A stretch of 64,000 bases of DNA from Inediibacterium massiliense. GTDB taxonomy: Bacteria > Bacillota > Clostridia > Peptostreptococcales > Thermotaleaceae. The stretch lies in assembly GCF_001282725.1 (NCBI RefSeq), contig NZ_LN876584.1, positions 125,122-189,121 of the forward strand. The letters are read 5' to 3'. Each line of letters begins with the position of its first letter. The first letter of the stretch is position 1. Shown piece by piece: positions 19,590 to 28,845 of this stretch. Both the position numbers and the translations under genes were made by a program. Below the pieces are notes generated by a model. The model was not told the origin of the DNA and ran no database searches. It worked only from the letters and a program-made list of their open reading frames with translations.

Positions 19590-19611
19590 CTACTCTTTTT
19601 TTAAAGAGTAG
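19590..19611 (-). terminator. terminator of the BCCT gene, duplicated at 17451
   Basis: CTACTCTTT/AAAGAGTAG stem just 3' of the BCCT stop. Eighteen of its bases recur at 17451-17468 on the far side of repeat R1. Confidence 0.7.
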
Positions 19612-19644
19612 TTTTTTGATTTGGTCATTTATTATTTTAAATAT

Positions 19645-21234
19645 TTACTTACTATACTCAATAACCTCTTTCTTATCTTTTTTACCAATCATAAACTCTT
19701 GGATCAATACTATCGTAACAATACTAATGATCACAGCAAATGGTAATCCTGTGGTGATAACTGCTGCTTGTAATACAGATAATGCTTTATGACCACCAAC
19801 AATCAATAATACTGCAGCAATAACGCCTTCCATAAGTGCCCAAAATATCCTTTGAGGCACTGGAGAATTAATTTTCCCACCACTCGCAAGACTATCTACA
19901 ACTAGGGACCCTGAATCACTAGATGTAACAAAGAATGTTATAATTAAAAATACACCAATACCATTTACTAAAACTTTTACAAAGTCTATTAAGATTGGAG
20001 ATTTCATAAAATCTATCATTTCAAATAATGCAATAGACAGATTCTCAGATACAACTTGACTCAAAGCTCCACATACTCCTGCATCTGTATACAATGCGGT
20101 AGAACCAAAAATACTTAACCATATAATAGATAAAACTGTAGGTATCAATAATACAGCTACAATAAATTCTCTAATTGTCCTGCCCTTAGATACTTTTGCA
20201 ATAAACATCCCTACAAATGGACTCCAAGAAATCCACCAAGCCCAGTAAAATACAGTCCAATTATGAGACCAATCCGTGTTCATCTTATTGACAAACAAGG
20301 ATACTTGAATTAAATCCTTTACATATAGTCCAGATGAAAACACCATACTCTTTAAAATAAATGCTGTAGGACCTATTACTAATATAAGGAGCATCATCAT
20401 AAATGCTACCTTCATATTCATTTCACTTAAAAACTTAACTCCTTTATCTATACCTGATACTACTGATGCAGTTGCAACTAAAGTAATAGACGAAATAAGA
20501 ATTACTTGTACAGTTACAGAATACTCTATTTTAAATAAATGAGTTAGACCACTATTGATTTGCTGAACACCTAATCCAAGGGATGTAGCCAACCCTGCCA
20601 GTGCTGCTAATACTGCTAATGAATCAATAACGTCTCCAAAAAATCCAAAAATTCTTTCTCCAATAATAGGATAGAAAAAAGATCGTGGTGATAAGGGTAG
20701 TTTTTTGTTAAAGGTAAAATATGCTAACGCCAAAGATATGATCCCGTAGATAGCCCATGGATGTAGGCCCCAATGAAAGAAAGTTGTTGCCAATGCAGAG
20801 TAATTCCGATTTGAACTCTCAAAAACAGGAGAAGCTATATGATGATATATTGGTTCTCCTACAGACCAAAACATTAAGCCAATACCCATTCCTGCAGACA
20901 TAAGCATGGAATACCATCCAAAATTCGTAAACTCTGGTTTTGCATCAGACCCGCCTAATCTGATCTTTCCTGCTTTTGAGAATGCAATACTCACTAATGC
21001 TATAACAAAAAAGTTGGCCGCTATAATAAATACATTATCAAAATTACTTATAATAAACCCTTTAAACTGTTCTAAATTCTTTGAAGCCTCTTTTATATTG
21101 AATAGTGAATAAATAATAAATGAAATTAATACTAATGCTGACATAATCGTTACATTTAAATTTAAATCCAATCCAAACCGAGTAAAATTTCGCTCGTGAA
21201 GTTCTTTCTTTAATTTTATAACTTTTTTATTCAT
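19645..21234 (-). CDS. BCCT-family betaine/choline/carnitine transporter
   Basis: A 529-residue, 12-TM secondary transporter. Family signatures include GIGLMFWSVGEP (about residues 105-116), the motif in TM8 FYWAWWISWSPFVGMFIAKVSKGRTIREF, and the glycine-rich MSAGMGIG stretch. Members import betaine, choline or carnitine, for osmoprotection or as substrates for catabolism. AAGGAGGCG precedes the ATG. The roughly 310-nt leader contains a perfect terminator hairpin, so expression is probably controlled by transcription attenuation. Substrate cannot be decided from sequence. Confidence 0.93.
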   Translation of the reverse strand: MNKKVIKLKKELHERNFTRFGLDLNLNVTIMSALVLISFIIYSLFNIKEASKNLEQFKGFIISNFDNVFIIAANFFVIALVSIAFSKAGKIRLGGSDAKPEFTNFGWYSMLMSAGMGIGLMFWSVGEPIYHHIASPVFESSNRNYSALATTFFHWGLHPWAIYGIISLALAYFTFNKKLPLSPRSFFYPIIGERIFGFFGDVIDSLAVLAALAGLATSLGLGVQQINSGLTHLFKIEYSVTVQVILISSITLVATASVVSGIDKGVKFLSEMNMKVAFMMMLLILVIGPTAFILKSMVFSSGLYVKDLIQVSLFVNKMNTDWSHNWTVFYWAWWISWSPFVGMFIAKVSKGRTIREFIVAVLLIPTVLSIIWLSIFGSTALYTDAGVCGALSQVVSENLSIALFEMIDFMKSPILIDFVKVLVNGIGVFLIITFFVTSSDSGSLVVDSLASGGKINSPVPQRIFWALMEGVIAAVLLIVGGHKALSVLQAAVITTGLPFAVIISIVTIVLIQEFMIGKKDKKEVIEYSK

Positions 21235-21239
21235 ATTCG

Positions 21240-21552
21240 CCTCCTTATCCTATCATTATACAAACCAAACTACATCTTTCCACAAAATAATAAAACACTC
21301 TAACTCTATTTAATATTTAAATAGAGTTAGAGTGTTTAAGCTTCGCTAATCAATCATTAACTCACTTCATACCACCAGTTTTGATAGTATGGCAAGACCC
21401 TTTAGAGCCTACGCAAACCCCAGTTCTACAATCTGCTTTTCATATAATTGTCTCTCTTTTTATGATATCTTTACAAACATCTACTGTAAAAAGCATATAT
21501 CAGCTCAGATATCAGATACTGCAATTATTTACTTCGCATGATATAAAATTTT
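21240..21552 (-). promoter_or_regulatory. long attenuator-like leader of the BCCT gene (unassigned)
   Basis: From a promoter at 21559-21587 the transcript would run about 310 nt to the BCCT start. It contains a perfect 20-bp terminator stem (21293-21312 with 21318-21337, 5-nt loop) followed by a U-rich stretch. Upstream are further short self-complementary segments (for example around 21490-21520). No T-box, SAM, lysine, TPP, glycine or purine consensus was found. A riboswitch or other attenuator is plausible but unproven. A short plus-strand frame here (21381-21572) is not credible as a gene. Confidence 0.5.
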
Positions 21553-21558
21553 GTTATT

Positions 21559-21587
21559 ATATTAACATTTAATTCAGTAAATGTCAA
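21559..21587 (-). promoter_or_regulatory. sigma-A promoter of the BCCT transcript
   Basis: On the minus strand TTGACA (21582-21587), 17-bp spacer, TAATAT (21559-21564). Confidence 0.65.
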
Positions 21588-21703
21588 GTTCCTTCTACCT
21601 TTGGGCTTTGAGATGGGTAATGATTTTTATTCATATTGCAATGAAAAAGATCCTTTATCATTAGATATTAGATGAAAAATCACTTAATATGTTAACTTCT
21701 AAT

Positions 21704-22360
21704 TTATGACTTTATTACAAGTCCTAACAATTTTGAAAAATTTACAGCTTGCAAGGGAGAAACTATTGCTCCCCTAATATCTTCCTGCCGTACTCCTAAT
21801 CCGTCTACAATGGAAGTACTCAAATCTATCCCTGATAGGCTAGTTCCAGACATCTGACTTAACTGTAAATTGCAGTTATCAAATTGTATTTTAGATAATT
21901 TACTATTTTGAAAATCACTATTTTCCAACAGACTATCTTGAAATAAAACTTTTTTCATTTGAATAAATCTCATAAATGAAAACTTTCCATTACATTCTTT
22001 TACATAAACATTCTGGAGTGTAGCATTGCTTAGATCTATACCTATAAGCTTGCAATTCACAAACTCCGTTCGATGAATAATTGCTCCCTTAAAATCTACA
22101 TTTGATAGATCGCAATTTTCAAATCTTACGTTTGTCAGCTCTAATGATTCCAATGCTATATCCTGAAAACTTACATTTTTAAAAATCACACCTTCAAAAC
22201 TTACTTGATAAGCCATTTGATTATCTATGCTGCAATCCGATATATAAACATGTTCAAATTTATCTTCATCTTTTATATCATTCATTTGGGTATACATATT
22301 TTCAATCCCATTTATAAATTTGGGTCTTATTAATTTAAACTCATCTTGATTCGTACTCAC
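21704..22360 (-). CDS. pentapeptide-repeat protein
   Basis: 218 residues. From about residue 40 to 190 the sequence is built of A(D/N)LXX-like five-residue repeats (for example VRFENCDLSNVDFKGAII, LIGIDLSNATLQNVYV, LENSDFQNSKLSKIQF), which fold as a right-handed quadrilateral beta-helix. Some family members (Qnr, MfpA, McbG) mimic DNA and protect gyrase, but no feature here proves that role. The start is GTG with a GGGG-rich Shine-Dalgarno. It lies 14 bp after the small membrane protein gene, probably one transcript. Confidence 0.85.
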   Translation of the reverse strand: MSTNQDEFKLIRPKFINGIENMYTQMNDIKDEDKFEHVYISDCSIDNQMAYQVSFEGVIFKNVSFQDIALESLELTNVRFENCDLSNVDFKGAIIHRTEFVNCKLIGIDLSNATLQNVYVKECNGKFSFMRFIQMKKVLFQDSLLENSDFQNSKLSKIQFDNCNLQLSQMSGTSLSGIDLSTSIVDGLGVRQEDIRGAIVSPLQAVNFSKLLGLVIKS

Positions 22361-22374
22361 CCTACCCCTCTTCT

Positions 22375-22707
22375 CTAAATACTTATTTTATATTTTTTCT
22401 CTATATTCATGTAGCGTTTTATTAAAATCCCTAGTCCCAAACTCCCTCCAATTCCCACTAACCATCCAGCTATATTAGATTTACCATAAATGCTCAACAA
22501 AGCTCCTAAAAAATAAATAAGAGAATAGTATATCCACATATTGGCACATTCTTTATTATAGGCTTTAATATCTATTATATCTTCACTTTTTACTACCGTC
22601 CCAGACCAAAAACTAACAGGTTTATTTGATTTTTTTGCATATAACCCTATTCCAAGGAAAGTACATCCACATATTAAACTCACTAAAATTATTATAATAT
22701 TTTCCAT
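22375..22707 (-). CDS. small three-TM membrane protein
   Basis: 110 residues with TM helices at about 3-23, 57-75 and 79-97 and a short conserved-looking loop (SKPVSFWSGTVVKSEDIIDIKAYNKECANMW). The layout resembles the DUF3784-type group of Firmicute membrane proteins; the family name is tentative. GGGAGG precedes the ATG. Probably co-transcribed with the downstream pentapeptide-repeat gene. Confidence 0.6.
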   Translation of the reverse strand: MENIIIILVSLICGCTFLGIGLYAKKSNKPVSFWSGTVVKSEDIIDIKAYNKECANMWIYYSLIYFLGALLSIYGKSNIAGWLVGIGGSLGLGILIKRYMNIEKKYKISI

Positions 22708-22824
22708 TAAATCCTCCCACCATTCTATAAAAAATCATCATAAATTGGTTAACAAATTCTGAGCAAATTCTTTTGCTTTCAATATGATTATACCCTTCAT
22801 CATTTAACACTCCTTTCGATTTTA

Positions 22825-23724
22825 TCAACAGCACGTTAGACCATCTACGTCCAATATCTCTAAAAACTTTTTTGAAGCTTGGGAAAGAGATACACTTTTT
22901 AAAAAACAAATTCCTATACTTCTTTTAGGAATTTCTTCCATTGTTTTGACTTCATATAAAATTCCATTCTTTAAATATGCCTGTGAAAACTCTTTAATTA
23001 CACAAGCTATACCTAAATTGATTCTTGCAAATTCTAATAATAGGTCATGAGATCCCAGCTCAATTTCTGAATTAATTTTAATGCCTTTTGATAAAATATA
23101 ATTTTCCACATATTTTCTTGAATTAGACTTAGTATCAAGTAATATCAGTGGTAATTGTGATAATTCTTCAAAACTTAAAGGCATAGAAAGAGTCTTTTTA
23201 TACTTTTCTCCACATACAAAAATATCTTGCACATCCATACATTTTTTGATTTCTAAAGAAGCATCTTCAATAGGAAAATTACAAATTGCAATATCAATTG
23301 TGCCTGACTTTAACATAGCGCAAAGTTCTAATGTAGTTCTATTTACAATTTTTAGCTTAATATTAGGGTATTCATTATGAAATTTATCTAAATATGGCAG
23401 TAAAAAATATCTTGAAATAGCATCTCCTACTCCTATTTTTAAATCTCCTAACATGATATTTTTAAATTCTAACAGTTTTTCTTCCCCTGCATGAATTAGA
23501 TTGATAGCAGAATTTACATACTCAAATAAGAGTCTCCCTTCGTCTGTAAGAATGACTCCCCTAGATGTTCTTGTAAAGAGACGTATCTCAAGTTCTCCTT
23601 CTAATTGCATAATGGCTTGACTTACGGCTGGTTGTGTCATATACAGTGCTTTCGCTCCCTTAGAAAAGCTTTCGCATTTTGCTACTTGACAAAAAATTTT
23701 ATATAAATCTAATTTACTTATCAT
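22825..23724 (-). CDS. LysR-family transcriptional regulator
   Basis: 299 residues. The N-terminal winged HTH (1-60: FCQVAKCESFSKGAKALYMTQPAVSQAIMQLEGELEIRLFTRTSRGVILTDEG pattern) is followed by a periplasmic-binding-like effector domain (about 90-290). AGGAGAA precedes the ATG. It is divergent from the CofE-like gene at 23852 with a 127-bp shared promoter region, the classical arrangement for LysR control of the neighbour. The effector is unknown. Confidence 0.93.
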   Translation of the reverse strand: MISKLDLYKIFCQVAKCESFSKGAKALYMTQPAVSQAIMQLEGELEIRLFTRTSRGVILTDEGRLLFEYVNSAINLIHAGEEKLLEFKNIMLGDLKIGVGDAISRYFLLPYLDKFHNEYPNIKLKIVNRTTLELCAMLKSGTIDIAICNFPIEDASLEIKKCMDVQDIFVCGEKYKKTLSMPLSFEELSQLPLILLDTKSNSRKYVENYILSKGIKINSEIELGSHDLLLEFARINLGIACVIKEFSQAYLKNGILYEVKTMEEIPKRSIGICFLKSVSLSQASKKFLEILDVDGLTCC

Positions 23725-23851
23725 ATAAGTTCTCCTTATACCTTCTATTATGTATATTTATTTTACTTATACCATAAATATATTATATAGTACAAGTATA
23801 AGAGGTAAATATATACTCATCTAAATTGAAAAAATTAAGGAGATACATAAA

Positions 23852-25042
23852 ATGGAAAGAGTTGTTGGAACTGTAGTGAGAGGTTTACGTGCCCCAATTA
23901 TCAATAAGGGAGACAATATTACACAAATCGTTGTAGACACTGTATTAAAAGCTTCAGAAATAGGAGGATATTCTATTCATGATAAGGATATTGTTACTGT
24001 AACAGAATCAGTAGTCGCTCGTTCTCAAGGAAATTATGCAACCATTGATCACATTGCAAAAGATGTAAGTTCTAAGTTTGGAAATGATACCATAGGAGTA
24101 ATATTCCCTATTTTGAGCCGTAACCGTTTTGCTATTTGCCTTCGTGGTATTGCAAAAGGAGCTAAAAAAATTGTTTTAATGCTTAGCTATCCTTCTGATG
24201 AGGTAGGTAATCATTTAGTAACTATGGATATGATTGATGAAAAAGGAATCAATCCTTGGACAGATGTTTTAACAGAAGAGGAATTCCGTAACCATTTCGG
24301 ATATAAAAAACATGTTTTTACTGGTGTAGATTATATTGATTATTATAAGTCTTTAATTGAAGAATTTGGAACTGAATGTGAAGTAATCTTTTCAAATAAT
24401 CCAAAAACGATTTTAAATTATACAAAAAATGTTCTTACTTGTGATATTCATACTAGATTTAGAACAAAAAAAATATTAAAAGCAAATGGTGGAAATAAAA
24501 TTTATAGCCTTGATAATATTTTATCCACATCTGTTGATGGAAGTGGTTATAATGAAGCTTATGGTCTTTTAGGTTCAAATAAAGCAACAGAAGAAAGCAT
24601 TAAGCTTTTCCCTCGTAATTGTCAACCTGTAGTAGATGGTATACAAGCTATAATTAAAGAAAAGACAGGTAAAACTGTAGAAGTTATGATTTATGGCGAT
24701 GGAGCTTTTAAAGATCCAGTAGGTAAGATTTGGGAACTTGCTGACCCTGTTGTATCACCAGCTTATACATCAGGACTAGAGGGTACCCCTAACGAAGTTA
24801 AATTAAAGTATCTTGCTGATAATAATTTTTCTCATTTAAAAGGAGAAGAACTTAAAAAGGCTATTTCAGAATACATTATCAATAAAGAATCAGATCTTGT
24901 AGGTGCTATGGAATCACAAGGTACTACTCCAAGACAACTTACGGATCTTATAGGATCACTATCTGACTTAACTTCAGGTAGCGGAGATAAAGGTACTCCT
25001 ATTATATACATCCAAGGTTATTTTGATAATTATACAAAATAA
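23852..25042 (+). CDS. coenzyme F420-0:L-glutamate ligase-like (CofE family) protein
   Basis: 396 residues. The N-terminal half has CofE-type motifs (GDNITQIVVDTV, DIVTVTESVVARSQG) and the later part GYNEAYGLLGSNKATEE and VMIYGDGAFKDPVG. CofE adds glutamates to F420-0 in archaea and actinobacteria and is usually about 250 residues. This longer clostridial version occurs in organisms not known to make F420, so the true substrate is unclear. AAGGAGAT precedes the ATG. Divergent from a LysR regulator. Followed by two terminators. Confidence 0.8.
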   Translation: MERVVGTVVRGLRAPIINKGDNITQIVVDTVLKASEIGGYSIHDKDIVTVTESVVARSQGNYATIDHIAKDVSSKFGNDTIGVIFPILSRNRFAICLRGIAKGAKKIVLMLSYPSDEVGNHLVTMDMIDEKGINPWTDVLTEEEFRNHFGYKKHVFTGVDYIDYYKSLIEEFGTECEVIFSNNPKTILNYTKNVLTCDIHTRFRTKKILKANGGNKIYSLDNILSTSVDGSGYNEAYGLLGSNKATEESIKLFPRNCQPVVDGIQAIIKEKTGKTVEVMIYGDGAFKDPVGKIWELADPVVSPAYTSGLEGTPNEVKLKYLADNNFSHLKGEELKKAISEYIINKESDLVGAMESQGTTPRQLTDLIGSLSDLTSGSGDKGTPIIYIQGYFDNYTK

Positions 25043-25063
25043 TAATAATCTTCTGAGTCATTC

Positions 25064-25095
25064 ATCCTCACTTTATTTCAAGTGAGGATTTTTTA
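25064..25095 (+). terminator. terminator of the CofE-like gene
   Basis: 10-bp stem (25064-25073 with 25080-25089) and a T6 run. Confidence 0.9.
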
Positions 25096-25123
25096 ATGAA
25101 CATATACCTGTTTTACAAAAAAT

Positions 25124-25169
25124 AAAAATTACTATCATAAATCATTCATTATCTATGATAGTAATTTTT
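25124..25169. terminator. second, bidirectional hairpin
   Basis: 16-bp AT-rich stem (25124-25139 with 25154-25169) between convergent genes. Confidence 0.6.
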
Positions 25170-25235
25170 AGGAAAGATACGCTTCACAAATCTATGTAAG
25201 TTCTCCAATATAAAAATTTATGATAAGTGAATCCT

Positions 25236-25589
25236 TTACTTATTTTTATATTCTTCCATCTGCTTTAAATAATTGATTTGAGTTTCTGTTTTTTCACCAT
25301 ATTTTATATTATCGCTTACCGGATTTTGATTCATATGATCAGAACTAGAACTTATATCCATTTTCATTTGTTCAAATTCATCCTTTGTAAGCTCTATATA
25401 ACTCCCACATCTCGGACAAGCAATACAGTATTGTTTTCTATAGGGTATGATTGGAATAAAGAATAATGTAAACCATGTTCTTACAATACACAAATTCCAA
25501 ATTTCAGCACTATTACAATAGCTGCATGAACGCTGAAAAACTGCTCCAATAATTTTTCTAGTTACTTTTCCCCATCCCCAGATTATCAT
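25236..25589 (-). CDS. zinc-ribbon membrane protein
   Basis: 117 residues with two CxxC knuckles (CSYCNSAE near residue 22 and CPRCGSYIEL near residue 58) forming a zinc-ribbon, separated by a hydrophobic segment (WFTLFFIPIIPY). It matches the short zinc_ribbon-type proteins common in Firmicutes. The C-terminal 50 residues are polar and probably disordered. GAGGTGATG before the ATG. No operon partner. Function unknown. Confidence 0.75.
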   Translation of the reverse strand: MIIWGWGKVTRKIIGAVFQRSCSYCNSAEIWNLCIVRTWFTLFFIPIIPYRKQYCIACPRCGSYIELTKDEFEQMKMDISSSSDHMNQNPVSDNIKYGEKTETQINYLKQMEEYKNK

Positions 25590-25735
25590 TTCATCACCTC
25601 ATATGAATATTTTTCATAATTATACCACTGAATTGTGATTATTACAATATATGACATAAATCTACATAATTTTCTAAATATAATTCATTTCGTATGATTA
25701 CAAAACAGTTCATCTAATAACTATTATTCATATAT

Positions 25736-26494
25736 TCATTCTTCATTTACAGATCTTAAATATTCCATATTGATTAGATGCTTTTTTAACATCTCTTTGT
25801 TTCCTAAATCTATTTTTTCTTTTCTGATTAACTTATTTATGTAACTTATATTATCTTTTATTAAATCCTTATTTGTAATATGGCCATGGCTTTGTATAAC
25901 AATATCTGCATTGATTTGTAAATACCTTTCTAAAGTCTCTTTATATTTATCTAATTCACTCCAACACATGAAGGATGGTATAGGATCATCAATATTATCT
26001 CCTACAAATAATATTTTATCTTTATAATCATAACAAGATGATGAATCATCTGAATGTCCTGGCGTATAAAAAAACTTTACACCTTCTTCTTTAAATTCTA
26101 TTTCTTCTTTAAAAATAGTATTAGGTAAAACAATTTCTATCTTATCTTTTGCAAATTGTTTTTCATGTTTGATTAAATCTTCTTGTCCATATTTTAATAT
26201 ATATTTTTCACATAATTCATGAGAGATTATTTGAAAATCTTTAAACTCACTATTTCCCCATATGTGGTCCCAATGACTATGAGAATTAAATACTATATAC
26301 TGTTTTTTTCCAAAATTATCTTCAAGATATTTTTTAATTTCTTTTATATAAGATGGTCCTAAATAAGTATCACATATGAAAAAATATCTGTTTCCATTAA
26401 TAACATATATATTGGTTACACAATCATAATCTAGATTTTTAAGCTCAAAAAAAGTAAACAAAATTCCTCTTTGACCTACTCTTTTAATATTCAT
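25736..26494 (-). CDS. metallo-beta-lactamase-fold hydrolase
   Basis: About 252 residues. The MBL metal motif HSHWDHIWG and later His/Asp ligands (TPGHSDDSSS, VGDNIDDP, QSHGHI) are present, the layout of Zn-dependent hydrolases of the glyoxalase II/MBL group. The ATG at 26494 is preferred because AAGGAG lies about 10 nt upstream; the start 24 bp earlier has none. Isolated gene. Substrate unknown. Confidence 0.85.
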   Translation of the reverse strand: MNIKRVGQRGILFTFFELKNLDYDCVTNIYVINGNRYFFICDTYLGPSYIKEIKKYLEDNFGKKQYIVFNSHSHWDHIWGNSEFKDFQIISHELCEKYILKYGQEDLIKHEKQFAKDKIEIVLPNTIFKEEIEFKEEGVKFFYTPGHSDDSSSCYDYKDKILFVGDNIDDPIPSFMCWSELDKYKETLERYLQINADIVIQSHGHITNKDLIKDNISYINKLIRKEKIDLGNKEMLKKHLINMEYLRSVNEE

Positions 26495-26827
26495 ACTATG
26501 TATTCTCCTTGTCCGCATAGGTTTATTGTCACTTTACTTGTATAGAAATATTAGATCCTCATTCCAATCTCAAAGTTTCTATTCACACTACCAAACTACT
26601 ACCATTTTAGCATAAAATGGTAAATATAATTATATCATTTTCGCTTATTTTATTGTTTATATTTTCCATTTTCCTATTTTGCTCTCAATTTCTTGATTTT
26701 TCTTGTACTTCCTTTCATTTTCTTTTATATTTATAAATTTTTTTATATACTTATAAAAAGATTCATGCTATTATAAACAGGTATCTCACTTGTTTGTATA
26801 GTATTTAGACTTATAGGAGGATGAAGA
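26495..26827. other. AT-rich intergenic region
   Basis: No gene seen. A weak extended -10-like TGCTATTAT near 26767 could start the AceTr transcript; no good -35 element was found. Confidence 0.3.
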
Positions 26828-27439
26828 ATGACCAATGAAACAAAAGTTAAAGTCGTAACAGCTGATCCTTCAGCATTAGGACTTTTTGGACTGGCAATCA
26901 TTACATTAGTTGCATCATCTCAAAAACTCGGAATGACTTCAGGAGTATCATTTGTTTTACCATGGGCAATATTTTTAGGAGCTACTGCTCAATTATTTGC
27001 ATGCATCAATGACTTTAAACACAACAATACATTTGGTGCTACTGCTTTTGGTGCTTATGCATTTTTCTGGTATGCAGTTGGATTTACATGGTTCATACAA
27101 AATGGTGTATTTGGTCCTAAATTATCAGCTGCTGCTGATCCTAAGCAATTAGGATTTGCTTTCTTAGGATACTTAATATTTTCATTATTTATGACTATAG
27201 GTTCCATGGAAACTCACAAGGTATTATTTATAATTTTCGTCCTTATAGACTTTTTATTTATAGGTTTAACATTGACTTCATTTGGTATAATGGAGCATAC
27301 TACTCATCAACTTGCAGCATATTCTGAATTATCAATAGCAATCATGTCATTTTATGGCTCAGCTGCTGCTGTATTAAATACTCATTTTGGAAGAGCATTT
27401 TTACCAGTTGGAAATCCTTTTGGTATATTCAAAAAATAA
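26828..27439 (+). CDS. acetate uptake transporter of the AceTr (GPR1/FUN34/SatP) family
   Basis: 203 residues, six TM helices. The N-terminal DPSALGLFGLAIITL corresponds to the NPAPLGLxGFA family signature, and the ANDFKHNNTFGATAFGAYAFFW-type helix 3 segment is conserved. AceTr proteins carry acetate or succinate with protons across the membrane. AGGAGGATG lies just before the ATG. Monocistronic, with a strong terminator. Useful to an acetate-forming or acetate-consuming anaerobe. Confidence 0.9.
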   Translation: MTNETKVKVVTADPSALGLFGLAIITLVASSQKLGMTSGVSFVLPWAIFLGATAQLFACINDFKHNNTFGATAFGAYAFFWYAVGFTWFIQNGVFGPKLSAAADPKQLGFAFLGYLIFSLFMTIGSMETHKVLFIIFVLIDFLFIGLTLTSFGIMEHTTHQLAAYSELSIAIMSFYGSAAAVLNTHFGRAFLPVGNPFGIFKK

Positions 27440-27506
27440 TTATTATACTCTTTCAAAATATTTTAAAGTATATTTATAACCAGTCGTTCATGTGAATATA
27501 TAAAAA

Positions 27507-27540
27507 AATAAAAGACTTCTAAGGAGTCTTTTATTTTTTT
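27507..27540 (+). terminator. terminator of the AceTr gene
   Basis: 12-bp stem (27507-27518 with 27525-27536) and T-run. Confidence 0.85.
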
Positions 27541-27697
27541 CATTCATCCAATCACTTTTCACTATAAATCCTTTTTGCATTTTAACCTGACAAAAATACA
27601 TCTTACAGGTATGAATATTGCTCATCGATATATTCAATACTATACTTATATTAAAGATACGGGTCCTTATTTTTAAATCCATCATAGGAGAATATTT

Positions 27698-28135
27698 ATG
27701 AAAATAACCGTTGAGCATATGGACATTGACGAAAATGAAATCATACTTCGTTGCAAAAGTATAGATGATGAAATGCTTCATATCTTATCATTTTTAAAAT
27801 CTAGATCACAAAAGCTCTGTGCATTTAAAGATAGAAATGAATTAATTTTGTTGTCTCCAGACAATGTTTATTACTGTGAATCTGTTGATGAAAAAGTTTT
27901 TTTATACTGTAAAAATGATGTTTATCAAACAGCTCTGAACTTATCAGAACTAGAAAATAATTATTCATCTGTTGGATTTTTAAGAATCAGCAAGTCCATG
28001 ATCGTAAATCTTTATAAGATTAAAAAATTAAGAAGTTATACTTCAGGAAGAATAGAAGTGGTTATGAAAAATGATGAAAAAATTATTGTATCTAGACATT
28101 ATGCTCCAATATTAAGACAAAAGCTTGAAATATAA
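27698..28135 (+). CDS. LytTR-domain transcriptional regulator
   Basis: 145 residues with a C-terminal LytTR DNA-binding domain (about 45-140: LLSPDNVYYCESVDEKVFLYCKND...FLRISKSMIVNLYKIKKLRSYTSGRIEVVMKN). There is no receiver domain. This stand-alone type is usually paired with a small DUF3021 membrane protein, which follows about 105 bp downstream here. In characterised LytTR regulatory systems the membrane partner inhibits the regulator. AGGAGAA precedes the ATG. Confidence 0.9.
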   Translation: MKITVEHMDIDENEIILRCKSIDDEMLHILSFLKSRSQKLCAFKDRNELILLSPDNVYYCESVDEKVFLYCKNDVYQTALNLSELENNYSSVGFLRISKSMIVNLYKIKKLRSYTSGRIEVVMKNDEKIIVSRHYAPILRQKLEI

Positions 28136-28240
28136 AAAAACTTTTTTGAAATGCCTGACGGAAATTATATATTTATTCACAATTTTATCAAGTATATAAT
28201 TTCCTATGTATTATAAAATAATGAAATGGGGGATTTAGAT

Positions 28241-28693
28241 ATGAATATGTTTAATAGATTTTATAGATTTGGATCTGTAGTAAAACCAAAGGCTTCATTA
28301 TATTGTTTAGGAATCGTATTCTTTATTAGCATAACGAACTTATGCTTTGATATAACTACAATCCATATATTAACGCTTTTGCAGACATTCGTTGTTTCTA
28401 TGGTAATCGCTTTAATAGAATATTTTTCTTTCAATAATTATGATGAACTATCCAAAGAAAAGAAAAAAACAAATACTATTATCTGGGCTATACTCACAAA
28501 TATAATTATTGTTTCATCATCCATTATATTTAAATGGTTTCCAACATTGCCTTTATGGACTATTATTGTTCTTTTCATTATCCTTGAAATCTCAATCATT
28601 TCTATGCGCTATAGTATCTATATAATTAATTTAGCTGATACAAAAGATTTAAATAGTAAACTTCAAAAATATCAACAAGATACTTTGAAATAA
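28241..28693 (+). CDS. DUF3021 family membrane protein
   Basis: About 150 residues with four TM helices (about 18-36, 42-60, 82-100 and 108-126 in this start's numbering), matching the DUF3021 group that accompanies LytTR regulators. The ATG at 28241 is preferred: the G-rich Shine-Dalgarno GGGGG lies 9 nt upstream and includes the earlier ATG at 28226. It likely acts as membrane-bound inhibitor of the preceding LytTR protein. Terminator immediately downstream. Confidence 0.85.
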   Translation: MNMFNRFYRFGSVVKPKASLYCLGIVFFISITNLCFDITTIHILTLLQTFVVSMVIALIEYFSFNNYDELSKEKKKTNTIIWAILTNIIIVSSSIIFKWFPTLPLWTIIVLFIILEISIISMRYSIYIINLADTKDLNSKLQKYQQDTLK

Positions 28694-28726
28694 TAAATTA
28701 TTCCATATAAAAAGACACCTAATCCT

Positions 28727-28770
28727 AAAAGGACAAGAGATTCTATTATTCTCTTGTCCTTTTATTTTTA
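28727..28770 (+). terminator. terminator of the LytTR-DUF3021 operon
   Basis: 14-bp stem (28727-28740 with 28750-28763) followed by a T-rich tract. Confidence 0.85.
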
Positions 28771-28845
28771 TACAATAATAGTAATCCAATCATTCCTATT
28801 GATACGCTACCTTTTTAGCTCATTTATTCTATAACTTATGTTATA

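Noticed and set aside
21381-21572. Plus-strand 63-codon frame
   Set aside because: Lies opposite the BCCT leader, with no Shine-Dalgarno and no similarity.
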